NCBI RefSeq assembly: GCF_000761215.1
Contig: NZ_CP009438.1
Span: 1,644,501-1,708,500 of the forward strand
Origin: Streptomyces glaucescens
GTDB taxonomy: Bacteria; Actinomycetota; Actinomycetes; Streptomycetales; Streptomycetaceae
Reading direction: 5' to 3'
Length of the DNA stretch: 64,000 bases
The notes below the pieces were generated by a model. That model did not search any database. It was given only the letters and a program-made list of their open reading frames with translations, and had not been told where the DNA came from. Both the position numbers and the translations under genes were made by a program. Below, piece after piece: positions 49,604 through 59,187 of this stretch (its first letter is position 1; each line of letters opens with the position of its first letter).

Positions 49604-50818
49604 ATGGACTTCGCGTTCGACGCGCGCACCGAGGAACTGCGCGCCAGGCTGCTGGCCTTCATGGACGAGTACGTCCACCCCGCGGAGGCGGTCGCCCACG
49701 AGCAGCGGCAGCGGCTCGCCTCGCCGTGGGAGACGCCGGCGGTGGTGGAGGAGCTGAAGGCGGAGGCGAAGCGGCAGGGGCTGTGGAACCTGTTCCTGCC
49801 CGACGCCGAGCACGGCGCCGGCCTCACCAACCTCCAGTACGCCCCGCTCGCCGAGATCACCGGCCGCTCCCCGCAGCTCGCGCCCACCGCGACCAACTGC
49901 GCCGCCCCCGACACCGGCAACATGGAGGTGCTCGCCCAGTTCGGCGACGAGGCGCAGCGCAAGCAGTGGCTCCAGCCGCTGCTGGCGGGCGAGATCCGCT
50001 CGGCGTTCGCGATGACCGAGCCCGACGTGGCCTCCTCCGACGCCACCAACATCACCACGCACATCGAGCGGGACGGCGACGAGTACGTCATCACCGGCCG
50101 CAAGTGGTACATCTCCGGGGCGATGAACCCGGACTGCAAGATCTTCATCGTGATGGGCAAGACCGACCCGGACGGACCCGACATCCGCCGCCAGCAGTCC
50201 ATGGTGCTGGTCCCCCGCGACACCCCGGGCGTCACCGTGCGCCGCGCCATGCACGTCTTCGGCTACGAGGACCACTGGCACGGCGGCCACGCCGAAGTGG
50301 TCTTCGACCGGGCGCGCGTGCCGGTGACGAACCTGATCGGCGAGGAGGGCGGCGGCTTCGCCATCGCCCAGGCCCGGCTCGGCCCCGGCCGGATCCACCA
50401 CTGCATGCGGCTGATCGGCATGGCCGAGCGGGCCATCGAGCTGATGTGCCGGCGGGCCGTCTCCCGTGAGGCCTTCGGCAGGCCGCTCGCCCAGCAGGGC
50501 GTGGTCCACAACTGGATCGCCGACGCGCGTGTGACGGTCGAGCAGCTGCGGCTGCTGGTCCTGAAGACGGCCTGGCTGATGGACACCGTCGGCAACCGGG
50601 GCGCCCACACCGAGATCCAGGCCATCAAGATCGCCACGCCGCGCGCGGTGGTCGGCATCATCGACAAGGCGATCCAGCTGCACGGCGCGGGCGGGGTCAG
50701 CCAGGACTTCCCGCTGGCCGAGCTGTACGCGGGCGCCCGCACCCTCATGATCGCCGACGGCCCCGACGAGGTGCACCAGCGGTCACTGGCCCGGCGGGAG
50801 CTGAAGAAGTACGCGTGA
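49604..50818 (+). CDS. Acyl-CoA dehydrogenase, ACAD10/11-like
   Basis: This 404-aa flavoenzyme has SAFAMTEPDVASSDATNI (FAD/acyl site, about residues 127-144), GRKWYISGA and a C-terminal LMIADGPDEVHQRSLARREL. In classical acyl-CoA dehydrogenases the catalytic base is the Glu of YEGT; here the equivalent place reads ADGP with Asp, as in the ACAD10/11 branch. Together with the kinase-like neighbour, this suggests a 4-hydroxyacyl-CoA degradation pair. It is transcribed toward the TetR gene. Confidence 0.92.
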   Translation: MDFAFDARTEELRARLLAFMDEYVHPAEAVAHEQRQRLASPWETPAVVEELKAEAKRQGLWNLFLPDAEHGAGLTNLQYAPLAEITGRSPQLAPTATNCAAPDTGNMEVLAQFGDEAQRKQWLQPLLAGEIRSAFAMTEPDVASSDATNITTHIERDGDEYVITGRKWYISGAMNPDCKIFIVMGKTDPDGPDIRRQQSMVLVPRDTPGVTVRRAMHVFGYEDHWHGGHAEVVFDRARVPVTNLIGEEGGGFAIAQARLGPGRIHHCMRLIGMAERAIELMCRRAVSREAFGRPLAQQGVVHNWIADARVTVEQLRLLVLKTAWLMDTVGNRGAHTEIQAIKIATPRAVVGIIDKAIQLHGAGGVSQDFPLAELYAGARTLMIADGPDEVHQRSLARRELKKYA

Positions 50819-50874
50819 GGCACGGGTGCGGGGCGGCTGCCAGGCGCGGCCGCCCCGCACCCCGTGCCCTGCCG

Positions 50875-51468
50875 CTACGGCCGCAGCGCCCGCAGCAGCA
50901 GGTCCGCCAGGTGGTCGGCGACCTGCTGCGGGGTGAGCGGGCCGTCGGGGCGGTACCAGGTGGACAGGTGGTGCACCGAGCCGAAGTGGTAGTCGACCAC
51001 CAGGTCCGCCGGGGTCGCCCTGGAGAAGACGCCCGCCTCCTGGCCCTCCTCGATCAGCGCGCGGAACCGCTCGTGGTAGCGCCGCCGCTCGGCCCGCACC
51101 TGCTTGTTCTTCTCCGGGCTGAGATGGTGCATGGAGCGGAAGAAGATGGACGCGTCGTCCAGGTTGTCGATCGTGGTGACCACGACGTCCGCCGCCGCGT
51201 CCCGCACCCGCTTCTCCACCGGCTCGTCGGCGCCGGCGAAGGTGTCCAGACGCTCCTGCTGGAGGCGGAGCACCCGCGCGTACACCTCGTGCAGCAGATC
51301 GTCCTTGGAGCCGAAGTAGTGGTACAGCGCCCCCTTGGTGACGCCGGCCGCCTCGACGATCTCCTGCACCGATGTGCGGTCGTACCCCTGCTCGGCGAAG
51401 AGCCGGGTGGCGGCGGCCAGCAGCCGCTGCGGCACAGGAGTCCCGTCGCCGTCCGTCGTCCTGGGCAC
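50875..51468 (-). CDS. TetR-family regulator of the acyl-CoA genes
   Basis: The 197-aa protein has a TetR helix-turn-helix at about residues 28-50 (SVQEIVEAAGVTKGALYHYFGSK) and a helical ligand domain. The GTG at 51468 is preceded by AGGTGG. It is the last gene of the SDR-ligase-TetR operon, 26 bases after the ligase. Likely targets are the related dyads at 48519 and 53976, which would let an acyl-CoA effector control both converging operons. Confidence 0.9.
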   Translation of the reverse strand: MPRTTDGDGTPVPQRLLAAATRLFAEQGYDRTSVQEIVEAAGVTKGALYHYFGSKDDLLHEVYARVLRLQQERLDTFAGADEPVEKRVRDAAADVVVTTIDNLDDASIFFRSMHHLSPEKNKQVRAERRRYHERFRALIEEGQEAGVFSRATPADLVVDYHFGSVHHLSTWYRPDGPLTPQQVADHLADLLLRALRP

Positions 51469-51494
51469 TGCGCCACCTGCCTTTCCGTATTGCC

Positions 51495-53162
51495 TTACCG
51501 ATTGTCCCGCGTGCGGGAACGCAGTTCCCGACGGAGGATCTTCCCACTCGCCGTCTTCGGCAAGTCCGGCAGGATCTCCACCTGCCGCGGGTACTTGTAG
51601 GCGGCCAGTCTCTCCCTGCAGTACTCCGCCAGCTCGTCCGGGTCCGTGGCGGCGTCCGGGCGGAGGCTGATGTAGGCCTTGACGGTCTCCCCGCGGTACC
51701 CGTCGGGCACCCCCACGACGGCCGCCTCGCGGACCGCCGGGTGCGTGTAGAGGACGTCCTCGACCTCGCGCGGCCACACCTTGAAGCCGGACGCGTTGAT
51801 CATGTCCTTCTTGCGGTCGACGACGTACAGCCAGCCCCGCTCGTCCATGAACCCGATGTCCCCGGTGCGCAGCTCGCCCCCGGGGAACGTCTCCGCGGTG
51901 GCGTCGGGCCGCCGCCAGTAGCCCGGCACCACCTGGGGTCCCCGTACGACGATCTCGCCCTGCTCCCCGAACGGCACCTCCTCGCCCGCCTCGTCCACGA
52001 TGCGCACCACCGTGTCGGGTCCGGGCACGCCCACCGCGAGCGTCCCGGAGACCGGGTCGACGGGCGCCTCCCGGTGCGGCGGCACGGAGGCGCAGGGCGC
52101 GGTGCACTCGGTGAGCCCGTAGCCGTTGCGGATGTACGGACCGAAGCCGGCCCGGAACTTCTCCACCAGGGCGGGCGGCAGCGGGGCGCCGCCGGAGGAG
52201 ATCACCCGGAAGGACGCGAAGTGGTCCCGGGTGGCCTCGGGGCGCGCGGCCAGCGCCATGAAGGCGGTCGAGGGGCCGACCGTGTAGTGCGGCCGGTGCT
52301 CGGCGAACGCGTCGAGCACCACTCCCGCCTCGAACCGGTAGGCGAGCGCCAGGGTGCCCGCGCTGTTCAGGCAGGCGCCGAACTCGCAGACCATCCCCGT
52401 GATGTGGAAGAGCGGCGCCAGCGCGAAGTACACCGGTGCCGCGGGCAGCCCGAGCCCGGTCCGCTGCCGCTCGGCGTTGTGCATGATGTTGCCGTGCGTG
52501 TTGGTGGCGCCCTTGGGCGTGCCGCTGGTGCCGGAGGTGTAGCTGATCAGCGCCAGGTCGCCGGGTCCCGGCTCGCGCCCCTCGGGCGCCCGGTGCCCGG
52601 CGCGGGCCACGGCGGTCAGGTCGTCGGCGTCGGCGGCGGGCGGCAGCCGGTCGAACCCCAGCACGCGCTGGTCGCCGCGGGTCTGGAAGTCCAGCTCGCA
52701 GGCGGTGAGCGCGACGCGCACCGGCGAGTCGCGCGCCGTGTCGCGCAGGTACGCCTCCCAGGCCCGGTCGGAGCAGACCAGTGCCGCGACCTCACCGTCC
52801 CGCAGCACGTGGGCCACCTCGCCCGACTTGTACATCGGGTTCACCGGCACCACCACCGCGCCCGCCTTCCAGGCGCCGAGGACGGCGAGCACGCAGTGCG
52901 GCGAGTTCTGCAGCAGCACGGCGACCCGGTCGCCGCGCTCCAGCCCGCGGGCGGCGAGGTGCCCGGCGACCGAGTCGCTCAGCTCGTCCGCCTCGCGATA
53001 GCTCAGCCGCCCGTCGAAGTAGGCGAGGAAGGTCCGCTCCGGAGCCTCGGCCACGGCCCGCCGCAGTGCGTGCACCAGGGAGTCCGCCGGGCTGACGGGG
53101 GCCTTCTGGGCCTCGTCCAGGAGGCCGAGCCAGGGCTTGGCCGCGTAGCGGGAGCCGGTCAC
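51495..53162 (-). CDS. Acyl-CoA synthetase (AMP-dependent ligase)
   Basis: This 555-aa ANL-superfamily ligase activates a carboxylic acid with ATP and CoA. The P-loop is ISYTSGTSGTPKGATN near residue 205, followed by GYGLTE. The hinge region is RTGDIGFMDERGWLYVVDRKKDMI, and the C-terminal catalytic Lys is in PKTASGKILRREL near residue 540. The GTG start overlaps the SDR stop. Substrate chain length is not predictable. It supplies acyl-CoA to the dehydrogenases nearby. Confidence 0.94.
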   Translation of the reverse strand: MTGSRYAAKPWLGLLDEAQKAPVSPADSLVHALRRAVAEAPERTFLAYFDGRLSYREADELSDSVAGHLAARGLERGDRVAVLLQNSPHCVLAVLGAWKAGAVVVPVNPMYKSGEVAHVLRDGEVAALVCSDRAWEAYLRDTARDSPVRVALTACELDFQTRGDQRVLGFDRLPPAADADDLTAVARAGHRAPEGREPGPGDLALISYTSGTSGTPKGATNTHGNIMHNAERQRTGLGLPAAPVYFALAPLFHITGMVCEFGACLNSAGTLALAYRFEAGVVLDAFAEHRPHYTVGPSTAFMALAARPEATRDHFASFRVISSGGAPLPPALVEKFRAGFGPYIRNGYGLTECTAPCASVPPHREAPVDPVSGTLAVGVPGPDTVVRIVDEAGEEVPFGEQGEIVVRGPQVVPGYWRRPDATAETFPGGELRTGDIGFMDERGWLYVVDRKKDMINASGFKVWPREVEDVLYTHPAVREAAVVGVPDGYRGETVKAYISLRPDAATDPDELAEYCRERLAAYKYPRQVEILPDLPKTASGKILRRELRSRTRDNR

Positions 53163-53926
53163 CGCGTCTCCTCCCACTTCCGCTGGAGGTGGTTCATGCT
53201 GCCCAGCCAGCGGTCGGGGTCGGCGGCCCGCGCCTGGTAGTACCCGGCGACCTCCGGGTGCGGCAGGATCAGGAACCGGTCCTCCTCGATCCCGGCGAAC
53301 AGCGCGTCCGCGACCGCCTCCGGCTCGACGGCGGTGGGCGCCAGCACCAGGTCGCCCGCGCTGCCGCTCGCGGTCAGCATGTCGGTGCGCACGCCCTGCG
53401 GGCAGATGGCGTGCACCTTGATCCCCCGGTGCCGGTACGTCAGCGACAGCCACTCCGCGAAGGCGTAGGCGCCGTGCTTGGTGACGCTGTAGGGGGCGGC
53501 TCCGATCATGGTGAGCAGCCCGGCGGCCGACACGGTGGACACGAACCGCCCGCCGCCGCGCTCCAGCCACTCGGGGAGCAGCGCCCGCGCCGCCCGCACG
53601 TGGGCCATGACGTTCACGTCCCAGGCGAGCTCCCACACGTCCTCACCGGCCGCCTCGGAGCCACCGGAGGCGACCCCGGCGTTGGCGCAGTAGACGTCGA
53701 CGGTCCCGCCGAGCGCGTCCCGTGCCTCGTCGAGGATCGCCGAGGCGTCGCCCGGCACGGCGACGCCGCCGGTCTCCTCGGCCACGGCCTTGGCCTTGCC
53801 GGCGTCGAGGTCGTTCACGACGACCCGCGCCCCCTCGGCGGCGAACCGGCGGGCCAGCGCGGCCCCGATCCCGCCACCTGCCCCGGTGACCACCACTCCG
53901 GCACCTTCTCGCACGCCACCCACCAT
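53159..53926 (-). CDS. Short-chain dehydrogenase/reductase
   Basis: The product is 255 aa from the ATG at 53926, preceded by GGAGGAGG. The nucleotide-binding motif is VVTGAGGGIG near residue 12. NAG follows near residue 82, and the catalytic pair is in APYSVTKHGAYAF (YxxxK). It oxidises or reduces a hydroxy/oxo-acyl intermediate. It is the first gene of the operon with the ligase and TetR, with a candidate TetR operator 50 bases upstream. Confidence 0.92.
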   Translation of the reverse strand: MVGGVREGAGVVVTGAGGGIGAALARRFAAEGARVVVNDLDAGKAKAVAEETGGVAVPGDASAILDEARDALGGTVDVYCANAGVASGGSEAAGEDVWELAWDVNVMAHVRAARALLPEWLERGGGRFVSTVSAAGLLTMIGAAPYSVTKHGAYAFAEWLSLTYRHRGIKVHAICPQGVRTDMLTASGSAGDLVLAPTAVEPEAVADALFAGIEEDRFLILPHPEVAGYYQARAADPDRWLGSMNHLQRKWEETR

Positions 53927-53975
53927 CGGCCTCCTCCGCACCGCACAACCCGGCTCAGCCCCCGCGAGGGGACAG

Positions 53976-53992
53976 ACTAACCAGTCGGTATG
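53976..53992. promoter_or_regulatory. Probable TetR operator upstream of the SDR operon
   Basis: On the minus strand this reads CATACCGACTGGTTAGT. It shares the first nine bases and the GGT with the dyad at 48518-48536. Dyad symmetry is weaker here. Confidence 0.55.
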
Positions 53993-54140
53993 TCGAAGGG
54001 AAGGGCCGGGAACGCCGCGCGCCGGGGGCGCGGGCCCGTTCCGGCGGGCGGTCGTGCCCGCGCGCACGACCGGTCCCCAACCGCCCCCCGCCCTGCGACA
54101 CTCCCTGCGGGAGCACTCCACCACCACCGGAGGTCACCGC

Positions 54141-55373
54141 ATGAAGCTCTCCAGACGCACCCTCCTGGCCGGCACCGCGGCCCTCACCGCGACCGCGGCC
54201 CCGGCCGCCGCCGCCCCGCGGGGAACCCGCCGCGTGCGCACCGGCTTCGAACGCCTCGCCGGGGACGGCTACCGCATCCTCCGCGGCGAGCGGGTCGGCA
54301 TCGTCACCAACCCCACCGGCATCACCCGGGACGCGCGCCACGTCGTCGACGTCATGCACGCCGACGACCGTGTGGACCTCGGGGCCGTCTTCGGCCCGGA
54401 GCACGGCTTCCGCGGCACCGCGCAGGCCGGCGGCTCCGAGGGCCGGTACGACGACCCGGCGACGGGCCTGCCGGTCTACGACACGTACCTGAAGAGCGGG
54501 CAGGCCCTGGCCGACGTCTTCACCGCCTCCGGCGTGGACACGGTCCTCTTCGACATCCAGGACGTCGGCGCCCGCTTCTACACGTACATCTGGACGCTGT
54601 ACGACTGCATGGCGGCGGCCCGCCTCGCCGGCAAGCGCGTCGTCGTCCTGGACCGGCCGAACCCGGTCACCGGCCGCGCGGCCCTCGGCCCGGTGCTGCG
54701 CAAGGAGTTCGCCACGTTCGTCGGCCGGGAGCCGATCGCGCAGGCGCACGGGATGACGGTGGGCGAGCTGGCCCGGCTGTTCAACGGGGAGTTCCTGGCC
54801 GCTCCGGTGCCGCTGGACGTCGTACGGGTGACCGGCTGGAAGCGGTCGGCGTTCCACGACGGCACCGGGCTGCCGTGGGTGCCGCCGAGCCCGAACATGC
54901 CGACCCCGGAGACCGCGCTCGTCTACGCGGGGACGTGCCTCTTCGAGGGCACCAACCTCTCCGAGGGCCGGGGCACGACCCGCCCGTTCGAACTGCTGGG
55001 CGCTGAGGGCCTGGACGGCCGCTGGGCCGCCGCGGCGAACGAGCTCGGGCTCCCCGGCGTGCACTTCAGGGAGGCGTACTTCGCGCCCACCTTCTCCAAG
55101 TTCCAGGGGAAGACGATCGGCGGCGTCCAGGTGCACGTCCACGACCGGGCCGTGTACGACCCGGTCCGCACGGGGATCGCGCTGCTCGTGACCGCCCGGC
55201 GGGTCTGGCCGGGCTTCGCCTGGCGGCCGGACCACTGGATCGACAAGCTCACCGGCTCGACCCGGGTCCGCACGCTGATCGACGCGGGGGCGGACGTGGA
55301 CGACGTGGTCGCCGACTGGCAGCCGGAGCTGGCCGCGTTCCGGGAGGTCCGCGAGGAGTACCTGCTGTACTGA
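54141..55373 (+). CDS. NamZ-like exo-beta-N-acetylmuramidase (DUF1343), Tat-exported
   Basis: The 410-aa exported protein has a Tat signal (KLSRRTLLAGTAALTATAAPAAA, residues 2-24). The DUF1343 core follows: RVGIVTNPTGITRDARH, GPEHGFRGTAQAGG with an invariant Glu-His, and FDIQDVGARFYTYIWTL. Characterised family members such as NamZ remove terminal MurNAc from peptidoglycan fragments. It is probably used in cell wall recycling outside the membrane. GGAGG precedes the ATG. Confidence 0.9.
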   Translation: MKLSRRTLLAGTAALTATAAPAAAAPRGTRRVRTGFERLAGDGYRILRGERVGIVTNPTGITRDARHVVDVMHADDRVDLGAVFGPEHGFRGTAQAGGSEGRYDDPATGLPVYDTYLKSGQALADVFTASGVDTVLFDIQDVGARFYTYIWTLYDCMAAARLAGKRVVVLDRPNPVTGRAALGPVLRKEFATFVGREPIAQAHGMTVGELARLFNGEFLAAPVPLDVVRVTGWKRSAFHDGTGLPWVPPSPNMPTPETALVYAGTCLFEGTNLSEGRGTTRPFELLGAEGLDGRWAAAANELGLPGVHFREAYFAPTFSKFQGKTIGGVQVHVHDRAVYDPVRTGIALLVTARRVWPGFAWRPDHWIDKLTGSTRVRTLIDAGADVDDVVADWQPELAAFREVREEYLLY

Positions 55374-55374
55374 C

Positions 55375-55402
55375 GGGCCGGCGGCGGGCGCGTCGCCGGC
55401 CC
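55375..55402. terminator. Bidirectional hairpin between NamZ-like and penicillin-acylase-like genes
   Basis: GGGCCGGCG (55375-55383) pairs with CGCCGGCCC (55394-55402) around a 10-base loop between two convergent genes. Confidence 0.7.
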
Positions 55403-55421
55403 GCCGCCGCCCCGGACCGGC

Positions 55422-58220
55422 TCAGCGGTGCGAGGTGAACTCCACGACCTGCTGGTACGTCGGCCGGTTCTGCCAGCCGATGGTGCGGTGGCCGATCCCG
55501 CCGAGGGCCCGGTGCACGATCGCGTCGGCGCACCACTGGTCGCCCGCCGCGCAGTGGGCGTCGCCGGGGTAGACCTGGGCGGCGGTCCGGCCGGCCGCCT
55601 CCTTCAGCGTGGCGGTCAGGACGTCCCGGCAGGCGGCGAGTGCGCCGCCGCCGCAGTACCGCTGCGCGAGCGGTCCGCGCACCGGCTCGCCGAGGACCGC
55701 GCGGATGTCCTTGTCGACATGGCTCCACCAGCCGTACTGGAAGGCGCTGCCCGCGTGGGCACCGGTCGGGCCGTGGGCGGCCGACGGGGGTTCGTCGACG
55801 GGCAGGGCCGCCGTGAACGCGCCGTACAGGCCGCCGCCCAGGCCCGGTTCGAACACGGCCTCCACCAGCAGCGGCCACCAGGCGTCCAGGATCCGGATCG
55901 CGTCCGCGTGGGCGTAGGTCCTCGCGGACGCCGAGGCGGCCGTCCGCTTGCCCCCGGCGGACAGCCAGGCCTGGAGCCTGCTCACGGCCGCCGAGGCCGC
56001 GGGATCGGTGACCGGTGCGCTGGTGATCACCCTCAGCAGGTTCGGCAGCACGTGCGTGGCGCGCAGATCGGCGAGGCCCGCGTCGGCCATCGCCCGCACG
56101 AGCGACGCCCGGGTCACGCCGCCCGCCCGGACCAGTTCCGCCACCCGGTCGTCGAGCAGGTCGCCGCGGTGCACCCCGCCGTTGCCCCAGGACGCGGCCG
56201 GGTAGTCGCGGGCCTGCTTGTTGTTCCAGGAGACGTAGTAGTCCTGGTCGGTGGAGTTCGGGTGCTGGGCGGGCGGGGTGCGGTCGGCGGTGTTGGTGGC
56301 CGGGTCCCAGTTCCGCCACTCGTACGCGGGCCGCGCCCACACCGGGAACTCCGCGTCGGCCCCGTCCGCGCGGACCGGGTTGTCGCCGCTGTTGTAGTAC
56401 GCGGTGTGCGCGGAGTCGGCGTAGAACCAGTTGAAGGTGTAGTTGATGTGCTGAACCGCCTGCCGGAAGCTCTCGGGTCCGGTCACGTGGCCGGGGTCGT
56501 TGAGCATCTGGAAGCCGATGATCGAGTCGGCCTCGTGCAGGTAGGACGAGCGCAGGGTGGTGTAGGCGACCTTCTTGCCGCCGACGGTCGCGCGGTGGGT
56601 GACCGGGCCGTACGCGGTGCGCCAGACCCGCATGGTGTACGAGCCGGCCGCGGTGCCGTCGGCCACGGTCGGCTTCCAGGCGTTCCTGCGCTCCGCCTTC
56701 TCCATCGGGACGCAGACGCCCCGGTGCAGGTAGTGGTGGTCGTCCTGGCACAGCTCGACGGCGTAGGTGTCGACGATGTCCTGCCCGGAGGTGGTCGCGC
56801 TCCACGCGTAGTCCTGGCCGCGGCCCAGCTCGACGTAGAAGCTGAGGCCGGCGAAGGAGGCCCCGCGGGCGCTGATGCCGGGGCCCTGGATCTCCTGGAG
56901 CATCAGCAGCTGGGGCGCGAAGTAGCCGGTCTGCGGGCCGAAGACGGCGATCGGGTGGCCGCTCGCGGTGTGCTCGCCGCTCACCACCAGGGCGTTGGAC
57001 ATGCCGCGCCGGGCGGAGGTGGCGGCCCGCTCCGCCGCGGCGGCGGAGGTCCGGGCGGCCCGCGCTGCGGTGGCACTGCCGGTGCGGTCGTGCACCAGGG
57101 GTTCGCGGACCACCGAGCCGGCGTCGGGCAGGGCGAGGCCCTGCGGGTCGGCGGGTCGCACCGCGTACGGGAAGCTGCCGTCGTGGACGGTGAGGGCGGC
57201 CTCCGGGTCGTTGCGCATCCGGAAGGACTCCCAGACCTCGGTGCCCCTGGAGACGCCGTACCGGGACTGCGCGGCGAGCAGGGCAAGCGCGTTGTTCACC
57301 TCGCCGCCGCCCCCGGAGCCGAAGAGGGCGCCGACGACGGTGGCCAGGGCGACCAGGTCGGTGGGCGTGAAGTGCTCGATGGTGCCGGCGTTGGTGACGG
57401 AGTCCTTGTGGCCGGTGAGCACGTACTCGCCGGGGAAGGAGCGGCCGCTGTCGGCGGCGTCGATGTAGGCGTTGATGCCGTCCACGTAGGCGCGCACGTC
57501 GGCGAGGGCCTGCCGGCCGCGCTCGCCGTGGGTGGCGGCGGCCCGGTCGATCTGGGCCTGGAGGTCGGCCTCGGTGTAGGGCGCGTTGCGCCAGAACTCC
57601 TGTTCCAGGCCCTGGTTGGCGGTGGCGCCGCCCGCGAAGGGGGTCAGCTGCCCGCGCCCGACGTGCCGGAACACGTCCATCAGCCACAGCCGGTCCTCCG
57701 CCGCCGCCCAGCCGGCGCCGAACTCGGTGCCGTAGCGCGTGGTGCCGGTGATGTGCGGCACGCCCGTCTTCTTGTCGCGGACGATCGTCACGTCGGCGCG
57801 TCCCGCGGGCCGGACGGTGGAGGCGACCTGGTCGGCGGGGACCCCGAAGGACGCGTCGTTGAAGAAGGAGCCGAGGGTGGCGTCGGTGAGGTTCTGGTGG
57901 CCGGTGGCGAGGCCGGCGTAGGGGCCGAGCTGGTCGTCGGAGTGCGCCGGCCGGGTGCCGAAGGCCTGGTGGAGCAGGATCTGCGCGAGGGTGGCGTTGC
58001 CGTTCTGGCCGGGCGGCAGGATGTCGGAACACCGGCCGCCGCAGTGGTCGTTCGCCGCGGCCGCCGGGACGGCCGGTGTCCCGGGGGCCGCGGTGGCCGG
58101 GGAAAGCGGTGCCAAAAGTCCGGCAATGAGCACGCATACCGACGCGCTCTTCAGGAACCCGGGGAATGCGCGGGGAGTTCTCAGTCTGTCGAGCACGTTG
58201 CGTGGGGTGCGCCGTGGCAT
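55422..58220 (-). CDS. Secreted penicillin acylase-family (Ntn) amidohydrolase
   Basis: This 932-aa precursor has an N-terminal signal (SVCVLIAGLLAPLSPATAA, ending near residue 45). The alpha chain contains GVPHITGTTRYGTEFGAGWAAAEDRLWLMD. Autoprocessing should occur before Ser408 in RRGMSNALVV, the N-terminal nucleophile of the beta chain. Relatives hydrolyse penicillins, acyl-homoserine lactones or cyclic lipopeptides such as echinocandin. Which one cannot be told here. Cysteines near the C-terminus (CGGGALAAC) could form disulfides. Confidence 0.92.
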   Translation of the reverse strand: MPRRTPRNVLDRLRTPRAFPGFLKSASVCVLIAGLLAPLSPATAAPGTPAVPAAAANDHCGGRCSDILPPGQNGNATLAQILLHQAFGTRPAHSDDQLGPYAGLATGHQNLTDATLGSFFNDASFGVPADQVASTVRPAGRADVTIVRDKKTGVPHITGTTRYGTEFGAGWAAAEDRLWLMDVFRHVGRGQLTPFAGGATANQGLEQEFWRNAPYTEADLQAQIDRAAATHGERGRQALADVRAYVDGINAYIDAADSGRSFPGEYVLTGHKDSVTNAGTIEHFTPTDLVALATVVGALFGSGGGGEVNNALALLAAQSRYGVSRGTEVWESFRMRNDPEAALTVHDGSFPYAVRPADPQGLALPDAGSVVREPLVHDRTGSATAARAARTSAAAAERAATSARRGMSNALVVSGEHTASGHPIAVFGPQTGYFAPQLLMLQEIQGPGISARGASFAGLSFYVELGRGQDYAWSATTSGQDIVDTYAVELCQDDHHYLHRGVCVPMEKAERRNAWKPTVADGTAAGSYTMRVWRTAYGPVTHRATVGGKKVAYTTLRSSYLHEADSIIGFQMLNDPGHVTGPESFRQAVQHINYTFNWFYADSAHTAYYNSGDNPVRADGADAEFPVWARPAYEWRNWDPATNTADRTPPAQHPNSTDQDYYVSWNNKQARDYPAASWGNGGVHRGDLLDDRVAELVRAGGVTRASLVRAMADAGLADLRATHVLPNLLRVITSAPVTDPAASAAVSRLQAWLSAGGKRTAASASARTYAHADAIRILDAWWPLLVEAVFEPGLGGGLYGAFTAALPVDEPPSAAHGPTGAHAGSAFQYGWWSHVDKDIRAVLGEPVRGPLAQRYCGGGALAACRDVLTATLKEAAGRTAAQVYPGDAHCAAGDQWCADAIVHRALGGIGHRTIGWQNRPTYQQVVEFTSHR

Positions 58221-58449
58221 GGCACTCCTCCCGACGGGGTGGACCGGTCGTTACCGCCGGTATCCCCGAGTTCGAAGGTGAACATGCGTCACCTTCGGGT
58301 GCCACGGGAACCCGTCGATGGCGGCCATCGCACATCGGGTGGCCGAGGAGGGAGCCGAATCGCGTGTCGATGCGTCTATCCGGCGACGTCCGTACGACGA
58401 CGCCGAAGTGACCGAAGCTCAGCTGCAGATGTGACGGAGGTGCAAGGCG

Positions 58450-59052
58450 ATGGCCGGTTTCCGGAGTCTGGCGAGACAGGTACGCGATCCCCGGTGCGAC
58501 CTGGCGCTACGGCGCTACTCGCTGCGCAAGTGCCTGGAGAGGTTCGCCCCTTACGGGCATCGGGCCACCTGGGACCACCTGTGCTCCCGGGCGGGGTTCG
58601 GTCCGGAGGACCGCTCCCCCGATCCTGCGCGGCTCGTGGCCGCGCTGGTGGAGCTGGAGGAGGCGCGGGCGGTGTGGCTCGCCTACGAGGCGGGGTTCGC
58701 CGAACGCCGCAGGAAGGAGAAGCACGACGGGCTGCGCAGGCCGGGCAGCATGGACGACTGGCACCGGATGACCTGGGGCGGCTTCGGTGTCGCCTGGTGC
58801 GACGATCCCCGGGTCCATCCCCGGGAACCGCTGGCCGACGTGCTGCGCAAGCTCATCACCGCGCTGGAGCGCGAACCGGGCTCGGGGTGCCCGGTGTGCG
58901 GCGGGGAGCGGCTGTTCTGGAAGGACGACCTGGACCACGAACCCTCCGCCGGCCCGGTCTGCGCGGACTGCGGGATCCTCGTGCCGCTGCCCGTGCTGAC
59001 CCCCGAGGCGCTGGCGTACGCCCGGCGCGCGCGGATGCTGGTGTCGGCGTGA
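58450..59052 (+). CDS. Zinc-ribbon protein of unknown function
   Basis: The 200-aa soluble protein has a helical N-terminal two thirds (LRRYSLRKCLERFAPYGH, LVAALVELEEARAVWLAYEAG). A C-terminal zinc ribbon has CPVCGG near residue 150 and CADCG near residue 176. I do not recognise the family. It stands alone between the divergent acylase gene and the BKACE gene. Confidence 0.8.
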   Translation: MAGFRSLARQVRDPRCDLALRRYSLRKCLERFAPYGHRATWDHLCSRAGFGPEDRSPDPARLVAALVELEEARAVWLAYEAGFAERRRKEKHDGLRRPGSMDDWHRMTWGGFGVAWCDDPRVHPREPLADVLRKLITALEREPGSGCPVCGGERLFWKDDLDHEPSAGPVCADCGILVPLPVLTPEALAYARRARMLVSA

Positions 59053-59187
59053 GGAAGTAGTCGTGGGTGCGCAGGGGATGCCGCACCCCGTTCCCGGGGG
59101 CCCGGTTCGGGGGCGGGGGCCCGCCGGGAGCCGGACGTGACGGCCGGACCGCGGCGCGCCGTCCCTCGGGTCCGGCACCATCGGGGC

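Noticed and set aside
55428-59060. 1210-codon plus-strand frame opposite the penicillin-acylase-like gene
   Set aside because: The minus-strand product has a signal peptide and Ntn nucleophile motif; the plus-strand one has neither.
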